64,000 nt of DNA from the NCBI GenBank assembly GCA_903772945.1, contig CAICTM010000403.1, positions 1 to 64,000 of the forward strand, read 5' to 3'. Of the stretch, positions 8,453-18,753 are shown piece by piece. Made by a program: the position numbers and the translations under genes. The notes under the pieces are model-generated. The model ran no database searches, was not told where the DNA came from, and worked only from the letters and a program-made list of their open reading frames with translations. How positions within the stretch are numbered: the stretch's first letter is position 1; each line of letters begins with the position of its first letter. This DNA comes from Seminavis robusta (Eukaryota; Bacillariophyta; Bacillariophyceae; Naviculales; Naviculaceae).

Positions 8453-11027
8453 CTACACATCAACTGCTTCTTGTTCTTTTTGTGGAACCTCGTCGTCTTT
8501 GTTCTGCTCTGGTTCTCCAGTATCCATAGCGGACTTATCAGTGTCCTGTGATTCGTCGGCAACGGACTCGCCTGTCTCCGCCGGCTTCGTTTCTGGTTCA
8601 GTCTTCGCGTTTTCTGCTGCATTTGCTACGCCATCGGAAGGGTCAATCGGTGTCTCCTGCTTGTGCTGTTCACCGTCGACCTTCTCCACTCGTGCTTTCT
8701 TTGGCAGTGGTTCCCCTTCCACAACATCGCCGGCAGTCGCATTTTCGGCTTCTTCGGTATCTGGACTTTGCCGCTTGGACTGGGTCGGCCGGGTTTCGTC
8801 CGTGCTGGATTTGGATCCCTCGACCTTGTCGGTATCAATCTTCTCTGTCGAGGCGGTATCGTGCTCCGCGGGCCCAGCCTCAGCCCCGCTTTCGGGCGCT
8901 GGGGCGTTGGTTTGATCGACTCTTTCGGCTTCACTGTCAGCGGCAGCTTGGCCTTCCGTAGATTCAGATTGTTGAATTGTGTCAGAGTCTTTTTCCGCGG
9001 CTTCTGGACCTGTACAGTCCTTGCCGCTGTCATCATGGTTGGTTTCTGTCGGACTGATATCCATAGCGCTTTGTTCCTGATCCTTCGCTGGAGTGCCAGG
9101 TCCTGTTTGATTGGTTGTGTCTTCTGCTCGATTCGCCTTCTGCTGCTCTGGGACATCAACACGCTTCGTCTTGCCGTCAGGCGACCATGCCATCGCCGCA
9201 GCTTTGAACATGGCTCCCGTCGAGAAGATTTCGTTGTCAGAATCCGAGTTATCCCCCGGAGTGTTGTCGGTTCCATCGTTCTCCTTCGACAACAGCGTTT
9301 CTCCATCCCACTCAGCATCCAAGTCTTCTAACTTTTCCACTCGCTTTGGAAGCAGGAGATCGTACTCTAGGAGCATGAACTGCACTTTCAGCCACCTCTC
9401 TGATCTCCCAGACAGCATCAATTCATTACAACCTCGACTTGATTCTATTTCGTCGGCAACCCTTTCATAATGCTTGAACCATGATTTTCGATTCTCTGTC
9501 CAGGCAAAGCCGAGCCGCAAGAGCTTTTGGGCCTCTTCCGGTAACATTTGGCCTTCTGCCCCTGTCAACTTCATCGACTCAACGAATTGTCCCAAACCGC
9601 CTCTCCGATAACTTATCGGTACTTCCACATGACCAAATTCTAACTTGAAGTCCTCCAGGCGTTGCAGCATTTCGTCAAAGTAATGCTCTGGCAGTTCGTT
9701 GATACCGCTGTACCATTCAAAGTTGATTTCATCCAGGAGTTCCTTTCGTTCTGGTTTCAACTTGTTTTGCAGATTGAGTTGTCGTTGTCGTGTTACCCAG
9801 TAACTGAGTTGTTTGTGCGTGCCCCTCGACACTAGGCAATGTCCATTTTGCTCGTAGAACAGGACAAGACTTTCGTATTGCACTCCCCATCTCTCCGAGA
9901 GTGAAGTTTTCTCTTTTTTACCCGTGATGCCCTTTCTATTAATGTTGATGTCGTCCAATATAGATGGGTCGGTATAGAACTGAAACCCAATGGACTCTAG
10001 CGACTTTGCTCGTTTGGGGGGCAACCTTTCCTCTAGAAACGATTGACGTTGCTCGGCTACCCACGCTGAAAGTTCATGGTCTTCATCCACCATACAATCT
10101 GTTGGCAATTTGAACAGATATCGCAACAAATGAACATGAGCATCTACACCATGTCATTATTTCCTTCAGCACCGTGCTTACCTCCGTGTTCTTCTTGATA
10201 TTGTGCCAACATGGCAAAGTTATCCTCCCAGACATCCTTACTTCTCGTGCCAACACGTGCAAAATCGAATCCAAGAGACTTGAGATTTTCACGCTGTTTC
10301 TTTGTAAGCTTGGATTGTTGTCTCCTTTGTTTCCCTACCCATTGGCCAAGCGCATGGTCATGGTAGCTACATTCACATTAAATATGCAAACGCGTCAGTT
10401 CCACGCTGATCAAAAGGGATACTAAAAAGAGCACAAGAAAAGGCACTCCAACGAATATATTACTTACCTTCTGGACACGTTGGTATGACCAAACTCTTCC
10501 TTGTAGACTACCAAAGCCTCAAAACTTTCGTCCCAGTTTCGCTTCTTGAGAGCTGCAGCACTAATCGCTTTGTGGTTCTCCGAAGTAAGACTCGCCGATC
10601 GAACTTGCATTGGCTCTGGTTTTGGCTTGGGCTTTTGAAACAGCACATGCTGGGGTGGCTTTTCTTTTTGTTGTGCTGGTTTCTCTTTTTGTTGTGCTGG
10701 TTTTTCTTTTTGTTGACGTCTGGTAGACGGCTGTCGTTCTGGAAGTTGCTCACCGCGAAGCTTCCATACAAATCCAATCGCGTCCAATCTCTGACGCTTA
10801 TCGGGAGGCAACTTTCCCGAGGACTCGTATCGCCTCTGTTTGCGGACCCAATGGCCCAAGGCAGTGTCTTGCTCGTAGGCCGACGGAACCAACGTGTTGC
10901 CGTAAATGTTCTTGTAGTCGAGCAGAGCCAAGAACGATGCCTCCCAGTTCCGTCGTACACCGCCGTCAGCCTCATTATCCGACCCATCGTTGACATTGTT
11001 CTTACTGTGAGAAGCTTCCTCGGACAT
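8453..11027 (-). CDS. Helicase-associated (HA) domain repeat protein
   Basis: Three exons (10468-11027, 10182-10366, 8453-10098) give 796 residues. The donors AAG|GTAAGT and GGAG|GTAAGC and the acceptors GAATGTAG|CTAC and CCAACAG|ATTG keep frame and restore HA units across each junction. About five HA-type units are visible. Each has W(D/E)..F..L..Y....G...V....D..LG.WV..QR, then L...R...L..IGF.W. Examples begin NWEASFLALLDYKNIYGN, DVWEDNFAMLAQYQEEHG and GVQYESLVLFYEQNGHC. A QQKEKPA tandem (about 109-130) links the first two. The last 240 residues are a low-complexity acidic tail. HA modules are common in diatoms and bacteria, often without a helicase; DNA or RNA binding is assumed. No helicase motifs are present. 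Confidence 0.85.
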
Positions 11028-11240
11028 GATGAACTATTAAAGAGCTTCGTTTGGTGGCACGAGGGAGTGAACCGACAAGTGAGTCTTCGGCTTCTGCGAC
11101 CTGCGAGGGGGGGTGTTGGAGTGGGCTCGTCGCTCAACGCAAAGATACTGTTAAACTACAAAGCCGGTTAAGCTGATTTACAATAGCTTCGAAAGTCACG
11201 GTGTATTTTTTACGCTGGGGAGATTGGTTGGCTCTAATAA

Positions 11241-12507
11241 CTAGCTAGCCAAGAAACGGCGAGCATCTTCACCCAGGATGAAGCGGCCTCGCACATACTT
11301 CCACTGCTCTGCTTTATCCAGGGTAGAAATGAGGGCCAATTGTTGCTCCGAGAATGGGAGTTGTTGTAGATTGGAGGGCTGGAGTAAATAGAATTCCTCA
11401 ACTCCTTCAAGTTCCAGAGCAACTTTACCATTTACCAATCCATCCTTGAAGACCAGGCCCAGTTTGCCATTCAGTGGCTGTCCAGTTTGGCAGCTCAGGC
11501 CATGAACAAGGACCCACAAACCAGCTTCTCCACACTCCAAAGCAGAAGCATTGGTTTGCTCCGCAGTCATCTGTTTCAGGGCATTGCCCATGCGTAGCAA
11601 CATGTCGGATTTGGCTTCACCTTCAACATCTTCCAAGGCACCCCGGAACATTCTCTTGGTTTCCTCTATTTCTTCCTCTTTGCGGGTCACAGGGATGGCT
11701 TGCTGACCGTTACATCCAGAAAGCGCCTGGACCCGCATATTTTCCAGTGCGCCTATAGTATCTTCTGTTGGAGAATGGGAATAATATACTGCGACTTTTG
11801 GATCTTCTAGGCCTGCCTTGGCTGCAGTGAGTGCCACCTTTGTGACGCGTTTGAGCATTCCATCATGGCACCACCAATCTGGTTTCGCACGCAGAGTGCT
11901 TCGCAGCACCGCTTGAAGACAGCATGAACACACAAAGCCCACGAAACCAAGCCATATTTGATGTAGCCTTCTGTGGCAACTTTACCCTCCTTTTGTCCTG
12001 TCAGAGCAATCAATGCCCATCGCTTACATGCTTCCTCCATGCATGCCTGACATTCTGCCGTTTGCCCTGATATCTCGAAACATACGGCAAGACGCTGGTA
12101 TGCTTCTGGTCGTGAGGGGTCAAGCTTCTGGAGAGCTTCCATGGATTTCTTGGCACCATTGATGTCTCCAGCCTTCACAAAAGGATCCATTTGAGACAGA
12201 CCGGACAAATAAGGGTCAGGTTGTGTACTCTGTGTTCTCTGCGGTCTCACTCTTTCATAATGTTCAATGGCTTCCTTTAGGCCATCCTTTTCTTTCTCTC
12301 CTAATTTTTTATGCCATTTTTTGTGCTCCGGCCAAGCTTTCTTGAAGCACGCTTGGGAACAGAAAAGCGTTGGCACAAAGCATTCTTCAGAGCATCGGGG
12401 GCATTGATTGAACCGAACATCTCCGTATTCCACCTTGTGGCAACCAGAGCAGAACCGCTGTGATTTGTTAACCGTCTTTGACTTCGACACTTCGACTTCT
12501 TACCCAT
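11241..12507 (-). CDS. MYND zinc-finger protein, coding frame shifted in two places
   Basis: The N-terminal part has the MYND pattern (FCSGCHK, CPRCSEECF, FCSQACFKKAWPEHKKWH), a protein-interaction zinc finger. It is followed by a charged helix and TPR-like text (DPSRPEAYQRLAVCFEISG), then a C-terminal region typical of diatom MYND proteins (AKPDWWCHDGMLKRV down to GRFILGEDARRFLAS). Three frames are needed. The natural start MGKKSK at 12507 is out of frame with the zinc finger by two bases near 12490, and the frame changes again near 11880-11930, inside TTCGCACGCAGAGTGC. No splice sites explain either change. It is either a young pseudogene or a normal gene with assembly indels; the otherwise conserved sequence favours the latter. 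Confidence 0.75.
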
Positions 12508-13250
12508 CTTTCCGCAATTTCAATGAAAAGCGCACCCGTGGATCACAACAAGAGGAAGGTGGCGTACAGCCGTAGTTTTGGTCTTCCAACTCGGATCGTA
12601 GAAATATGCTGCGACCAAATGGTCGACGACAGATCAGTGCCCGTTCAGCTTTGGATGTGCCGAGCTGTGGTTTGGATTTGGCTTCTCGGAAGAAGTGGGT
12701 TCTCAAATTACAAGCCAGCGTAAACTGTATTAGGCGAAGATTCTTTTATTTACATCATGTACCGTACCCGTACTGGGATTTGGTTACTTCAGAGCTTCAA
12801 GTTGGTCAGTACGGTACCTGGTACCAGTACGTGTACTGTACCGATACAGGTACCGGTACCGGTAGCAGTCTCATCTGAGACTAGAATAGTTGATCTAGAG
12901 TCCCTTATCTACCGTATGCGGACTCTTCAACAGGAATAACAGTATGGTAGCAGCTGCTTTCAATCAACAGCCAGCGTTGTCATACCGGTACGAGGAACGT
13001 GGAGGCCTGCTACCGGTATAGCAAAGTACACGAAGAATGAATGATATCGAATTTGTTTTGATCGTCGTTCCTATGAGTACGGTTGTAGCGCAGTCGCTTC
13101 CTGTGTTGCTCCATCGTACATGCGAGTGTGGATCGAATGGCATAGCCCGGGGCGAACGTGTAGCGCAGACCTGACTGCCTCGGTCCCTGTTCGTTCGTGT
13201 GTTCCCTGCCTCTGTATCTCTCTCGTTTCTCGTTTTCTATTGTTCTTCGC
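12508..13250. repeat. Spacer with GGTACC/CCGGTA-rich low-complexity patch
   Basis: The patch at about 12755-12870 is made of interleaved GTACCGTACC, GGTACCGGTACC and CAGTACGTGTACTG pieces. Smaller patches of the same words recur through the window (5.69, 12.98, 25.80 and 44.69 kb), so this is a genome-wide compositional habit. No gene is recognised in the spacer. Confidence 0.5.
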
Positions 13251-14312
13251 TCAGTACAAGCTCACTCGACGGATACCCTGGTGGGGCGCAGTCATTGTGA
13301 GAGGATCATGAGACTTCTTGGTTGCCAACGCCGACACGCCCTCCTCGTATATTGGAACAATGCCAATGGACGCCAACTTGGCTTGCCGGGCATCCGACAG
13401 TTGATCCGAGTCCAACAAGAGTCGCTGTCGTCGCAACCACTTGCCGAGTTCTTCCGGAACAGTCGACAACCAATCGTTACCATGGTGATCACGACACGCC
13501 TTCAAGTCTTCCCACATGTCGTCCCAGTAGAGAGTCCGCTGATTCATTCCTTTGGTTCGTTTCCGTTGCAACTTGTCCTCGTGATCGGAGGAACCCAATC
13601 CAATCTCTTTCAATCGTTCGCGACGGTACTCGGTGAGACTATGGTAGTTGACCTGTTGCTCGCGAATCCAAGTTCGCAGGTCGGCGTCCACCAGGTCGGC
13701 GGCGATGTTCGTGCGAAGAGCCTGGAAATACGAGTCCCATGCGGTCCGCTTTTCCCGTGGAATGACATGAGCTGCCCCGAATGGACTTTGAGCGGGCAAG
13801 CTGGTTGTGGCGCCGGTTGGACTGCCTGAGTGGCAGGGTGTGGTTCCGAGAAAAATGCCTGTATTGTCCGAGCTGTTACGGGGTTCTTCCACGACATCCT
13901 GCAGCATATGCGGGATTGAATCAAAGTGGATGTTGTTGAGGAGAGCCACTCGATCTTTCGACAACTTGTTGTGGAGGTGACGAAGTTTTTGCGTGTGGAT
14001 CCACTGTTTCATCTTGTCATCGATAGTGTGACCCATTCGGAGCAAGTGGGAGAGCATGTAGAAGGTTGCCAACCATTCCGCCTTTTGCCGGTGGGTCTCA
14101 AAGTCAAACTCGATCGACTCTAAGGCACCGCGTTGCCATGGGGCCAACTGGATCGTTCCACTTCGGACCATGGAAGTAAAGTCAGTAATCCTACCATTCT
14201 TTACACCGCGACAATGGCCATTTCGTTCATAGTGCTTGCGAAGGATGGCGAATCTGGCTCGGAAAACCTCGGGGGAGAGAATCAGCGGAGGACCAGTAGA
14301 AGAACTAGTCAT
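13251..14312 (-). CDS. Second helicase-associated (HA) domain protein
   Basis: Single exon, 353 residues from the ATG at 14312 (MTSSSTGPPLIL). HA-like units are visible at about 14-70 (FRARFAILRKHYERNGHC, ending LESIEFDF), 75-130 (WLATFYMLSHLLRMGHT, then QWIHTQKLR), 190-242 (AWDSYFQALRTN, ending LKEIGLG) and 263-318 (YWDDMWEDLKACRDHHGN, ending LASIGIVP). A proline/serine linker lies at about 145-185. It is a diverged relative of the three-exon HA gene 2.2 kb away on the same strand, so a local duplication is plausible. Nucleic-acid binding is the usual assumption for these modules; no enzymatic motif is present. Confidence 0.75.
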   Translation of the reverse strand: MTSSSTGPPLILSPEVFRARFAILRKHYERNGHCRGVKNGRITDFTSMVRSGTIQLAPWQRGALESIEFDFETHRQKAEWLATFYMLSHLLRMGHTIDDKMKQWIHTQKLRHLHNKLSKDRVALLNNIHFDSIPHMLQDVVEEPRNSSDNTGIFLGTTPCHSGSPTGATTSLPAQSPFGAAHVIPREKRTAWDSYFQALRTNIAADLVDADLRTWIREQQVNYHSLTEYRRERLKEIGLGSSDHEDKLQRKRTKGMNQRTLYWDDMWEDLKACRDHHGNDWLSTVPEELGKWLRRQRLLLDSDQLSDARQAKLASIGIVPIYEEGVSALATKKSHDPLTMTAPHQGIRRVSLY

Positions 14313-15036
14313 GATACAGACTGTAGCCGCTATGCTGCGTGCTTCTGGTGCAAAACAATCGAGTGTCGATCTTCTCTTCGATTGAAAATGGAGTGAAGAA
14401 GAAGAAAAGCGACAATGAAGACACAGTGAACATCGCTTCGCTGTCGATCTTTGCGTGATGGCAGAGGCCGCCGCTTGCTTCGATTCGCCAACCCATCTTT
14501 TTCTCTGGGGTTGGTCTGTCAGAATTTTGCCTCAACACGGCGGCCAGTGGTTGAACATTTTTGCCAGTAGAAATTGTACTGGGTTCTACAGGGTCATTCC
14601 CAAATTGAGATTTGCTGGGAGACACAATCTTGTTGGACGCAGCCTTTGGTTTCAAGTTGTTCCTGCTGTTGGTAGAGTGTCGAAAGCGGTTTTGTTGAAC
14701 AGACAAGGACAGAGTGACTATTCTGTTGTAGCATCAGTTGTCTCTTCCATCCCAGAGTCGATTGTGCTTGGCGTCGGCGTTGTCTGCCGTTGACGGCGGC
14801 ATTAGATCGCTGCTGCGGCATTAGATCGCTTCTGCGGCTGCTGTGGTTGATAGCACGGCCGTATCCATCATATCATCACTGCTTTGACTGCGGCTGATAG
14901 CAGCAGCTGTGTTGTCTGTTGGTGATCTCTGGTAGCGGCACCAGAGTGCTGTGGCAGGATCGGATCTCCTCGAGGGGGGCGGAAAGAACAAGAGGAAAGA
15001 GTGGCAGTCACAAGCGTCGGTAGCAGCCGCCATCAT
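14313..15036. other. Intergenic stretch, no gene recognised
   Basis: About 720 bases separating host genes from the accessory island. It contains GCxGCx-rich low complexity (14790-14900) with a short duplication of GGCATTAGATCGCT near 14800-14830. No supported coding region. Confidence 0.45.
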
Positions 15037-15195
15037 ATCAATGCTTCTAAGAAGAGAACGACTCTAGTGTTGTACGAAACTTCCCACTGGGCTCACGTTC
15101 ATCGGAGCCTAGGGAAGTTGGTCTCGCGACAGTCAATCTCGGATTGAAGACAGATTTGAGACGCTCTAGCCAAGTTCTTTATCCTGTGCGGTCAA
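15037..15195 (+). repeat. Left copy of about 160-bp direct repeat
   Basis: Starts ATCAATGCTTCTAAGAAGAG and ends GTGCGGTCAA. It matches 24382-24542 with about 15 differences. A more diverged echo of its middle (TTCCCACTGG..TC..GTTTCATC.G.GCT.AGGGA) lies at about 15277-15320, so the module is itself part of a small repeat family. Confidence 0.85.
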
Positions 15196-15466
15196 TAACA
15201 GCATCAATTTGCTGGGATAGAAGTAGCAAGAACAAAACAAGACGAATCCGCCACGACAACCATCATATTATTCATTTCCCACTGGATTCGTGTTTCATCC
15301 GGGCTCAGGGAGATTGATCACATATTTGCTGTTGAGAGGTATCCGAGATCATTAATTGCACGGTCAAATACTACAAAAGGCATCGAACTGTCTTTTCGGC
15401 TGTGAATCTACCTTCATTTGAGTTTTCCGATACGAGAGCCACCCACGCTCTGTCGTTCAAAAATTT

Positions 15467-15620
15467 GCTGCCGCGTTCGTAGCTAAGGAGCGTTGACACA
15501 AAGAATCAACAATAACGGAGGACAATCCGCCGTTCAAAGCGAGTTTGCTGCGGCGTTCGTAGCTAAGGAGCGTCGACACAAAGAATTGAAAAAAAAAATA
15601 AAACAATAACGGAGGACAAA
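15467..15620 (+). repeat. Tandem duplication of about 75-80 bp
   Basis: Two copies (about 15467-15532 and 15548-15620) share GCGTTCGTAGCTAAGGAGCG, then GACACAAAGAAT and CAATAACGGAGGACAA. The second copy carries an A-rich insertion. It lies in the 5' flank of the unclassified two-gene element. Confidence 0.75.
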
Positions 15621-15774
15621 ATTGAAGCCTGGTGTTATCGATACTAAGGCAAGTTGATTAAATTTAATTCGCATGGCGGCCCCAAATTTGGTCAATATTG
15701 CTGGCTGATGCTGGTTGAAGTTTTTTGCCTAACTTGTCCGTTCTTGCTTTTCTCGTTCTATGGCTCCATTCTTA

Positions 15775-16150
15775 CTTATGATAGGTGAGACATGTGATGG
15801 CTGGGCAAGTTGTTGCTCTAGTAGTTGCTGCAAGTCAATGTGTGGGTTCATCTGTTGGAGCTCTGGTGCACTTACTTGCCCATTGCTTTTGATGCTTCAT
15901 ATATATAGGTGCGACAATTGATGGCTGGACCCATTGTTGCTGCCACAGTTCCAGGTCAATGTTTCAGTGCATCTGTTGGAGCATTGGTCAACTGACTTGT
16001 CATCTGTTAGAGCTCTGGTCAACTGACTTGCCCTTGGCTTTTGATGTTTCATATATAGGTGAGGCAATTGATGGCTGGACTCATTGTTGCTGCCACAGTT
16101 CCTGGTCAATGATTCAGTTCATCTCTTTGTTTGCTTTTTATAGGTGAGAC
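15775..16150 (+). repeat. Tandem array, about 3 degenerate copies of a 130-150-bp unit
   Basis: Repeated landmarks are TATAGGTG(A/C)GxCA, ATTGATGGCTGGA, TTGTTGCTGCCACAGTTCC, GGTCAATG and TCATCTGTTGGAGC. The array ends about 60 bp before the first ATG (16208) of the downstream gene, a position that suits promoter repeats. Confidence 0.75.
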
Positions 16151-16207
16151 ATTCTGGAGCGTAAGGCTTCTTCTGATTGTGGTTGACTGGATAAGTTGGG
16201 GCCAAGG

Positions 16208-18461
16208 ATGATTTTTGCTAGCAAGAATGCGCAGCTTGCTGAACGAGTGCGACTGGAAGGACACCTATTGGTTTTTGAAGTGCCACCGCCATCACATCAA
16301 GGTCCAACATCAATTGCTCAACGGTGCAGTGTTGAATACTATTTGATGCATGTGGCAAGGGTATACGTCCTGTACCCAGATGTGTCTCAGGTAAGCTTAT
16401 ATCATATATTCTACATTTGTGAACTTGCTTGAAAGAACGAATCTTACAATGGTTTACAGTTCTATGTGGCGGCTCAACTGAAAACAGTTCCGCATGGACA
16501 AGAGGAAAGATCGTGGTTGGACAAGTTGCTTGGCTATGTCAGCGCTGCGAATAAACGATTGGGTGGAAGACAATTGATTGAGGTGCATGTGATACAACCA
16601 ATTTCTGTTGTTGACGATCATCTACTTGACATCAGTTGTCGCAGGAACTTTGTCAGAATACATCAAACGAATGTATTTCGGGACGACTTTTTGTATGTTG
16701 TGAGCGATGTGTCAGCTCGCATCCTTTCAATGATTAGCTGGAGCACTGTCATTGACATGCTAGTTGAGCATACTTCCCATGATAACCAGCGCGGACATCA
16801 GTTCTTGGATTTGGGTGTCACTGGCTTTCATAACTCCATTCGGACAAGAACCTTCGCCTGTCTTGCGAGACCAGGATTTCACGGGACAAATGGGTTATCC
16901 TTCAGCCCACAAGCTGTTGAGATTTTCTTGGGATTCACCAATACGTTTGACACTCTGAAGTCAAACGGTCCCAGATTTGCTCGAGATGCTCATCCAAGAA
17001 GAGGGGTTGCTCACCGATGTGCTGCTGGTGAGATTCACCCGAGAAATGCACTCCCATATATTCGATTATCGGATAACGGGATCAATGAACACATTCTTTT
17101 TCATACTGACCATCGGAACAGTGTTCATCCACGTACCAGCCCTGTTGGAAACACTTCTGTGTGGGTTAACTCGCAGAAACTTGGGGGCCTTCGAAGAGTT
17201 GCCTTAACAGGAACGGGAAGAGACTCAGTGGACCATTTTGTGAAGAAAGCAACCACTTATATTCCATTGCTTCGAGGAGTGAAGGACTTGCAACGATCGA
17301 TGAGTCCACACTGTCGGTTCCAGTCCGGGCGGGCTTTGGTGGCCCTTCGACTTGATAGCAGCAGCAACATTGATTGGGTAGTCCGAGAGGGCAATTTGAA
17401 TGTTGCAATTTGCTCCATTTACGCAATTGTGAAAACAGATACTCGGGCAGGGGAATTCATTCAGGACTTTGTTGGGTCAGTTCTGGCAGTGGTGCTACGA
17501 CAAGGTTTGAATGGCTCCATTCTTTCTCTTTTGGTGCAACTTGCAACAAGGAGAATCAAAATTCCTTGTGGTGTGATCAAAGGGGATCAAATTCTGCATT
17601 GGATTATCTCACAAACTCAGTTCACTGACAAGAATGAGTACATCTCAACGGAATGCTTGCATCAACTGAGAACGGGTGGTTATGGGGTGACGAGACGGAG
17701 TGGTACATTTCGATCCATGACTGCAAGATTGGAAAGGCTTTCTCCAAGTTCGCTGACTTCCAAGTGCTTTATCGAGGCAGTGAAATTGGGTTGTTACGTG
17801 GCGTACTTTCCCCCTTGCTTGCTGCCGGAAGTCTTGACCTATATAGACTCTGGATCTTTGTCCTTTTTGTCGGATAGATACAAAATTGAGAAGCGACTAC
17901 AACGACATGGACAACCCTGGAAAGAAGTTGTGAAATCTGCAAGTTTCTTTCTTCGTACGACTGAGAGAGAAGCAACACAATTGATTGCCTCCATGAGTAC
18001 ATTGGAATCTGACGCAGTTCTTGATGGATCAGTTTCAAAGAATCAGGCTTTGATTCCTTTTCTTCGACATCTGTATTACTATGATGATCGAATGAAGACT
18101 GTCATGACAGTCAATGATGCTGGTGTTCATGAGGCTGCTCCACCACTCTGTGACAGCTTTGTATGGCCACACCAGCAGCAAAATGTTGTTCAAAAGAAGC
18201 ACGATTTTGTCAAGATTGTTTCCCACCAGGGACCCTTCGATCAAGGAGATGCGTTGTTCAAAGGGTCTCTGTACAAATTTCCAAGTGAAATGGGCCGATG
18301 GATCCCTTACTTACGAACCGTACAATGACTTCATGGATGACGCCGAGGTTGAATGCTTTCAGTATATCAAGAAACGCCGTTTAGCACTTCTCTCAGGCTC
18401 TGACACCATATCTCAACCTACACCAACAACAACATTTGAATCACCTTTGACCCAACACTGA
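16208..18461 (+). CDS. Unknown element protein A with chromodomain-like C-terminus
   Basis: Exon 1 is 16208-16390 (61 codons); the intron 16391-16459 has clear GTAAGC and TTTACAG ends. A long second exon runs to about 18461, for about 750 residues overall. The body has no domain I recognise. Near the end a short segment (VKWADGSLTYEPYNDF, then VECFQYIKK) resembles the aromatic cage and C-terminal helix of chromodomains or the chromo-shadow-like tails of mobile-element proteins. The tail is in a different frame from the body, so this copy is interrupted. It precedes protein B on the same strand by about 290 bp. Function unknown; a chromatin-targeting tail would suit a transposition protein, but this is inference. 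Confidence 0.55.
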
Positions 18462-18753
18462 ATGAGGAACTCTTTTTCCAATGCTTGACTGCGCTATGTC
18501 GGCATTGCTCGACTTCCAAACCCAATGCCTGACCCACCACAGGAATGACACACACCCAGCCAACAACAACCAAGAGAACACTTTGAAGCAACAGCATCGA
18601 CATGAGAACAGCAACGCCAGAAGAACACACTACAGAATTCCAAGAAAGCATTGAATCATCCAGTTGACTCACAGCATTGAGTGGGTGTTCTTGATTTACT
18701 TGATTGCTTCTAACAGATGATTTGGTCGTTCTTTCTCACTTTCGAAGAATAAT
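18462..18753. other. Spacer between element genes A and B
   Basis: About 290 bases containing the end of gene A and the presumed promoter of gene B. CAACAACAAC-type runs lie near 18420 and 18560. No further gene is recognised. Confidence 0.4.

Noticed and set aside
8499-9470. Plus-strand frames opposite the HA-domain gene tail
   Set aside because: Mirror of a low-complexity acidic region; no independent signal.
13080-13170. tRNA-like text (GGTTGTAGCGCAGTCGC) near 13085
   Set aside because: No acceptor stem pairing and no T-loop at the right distance.
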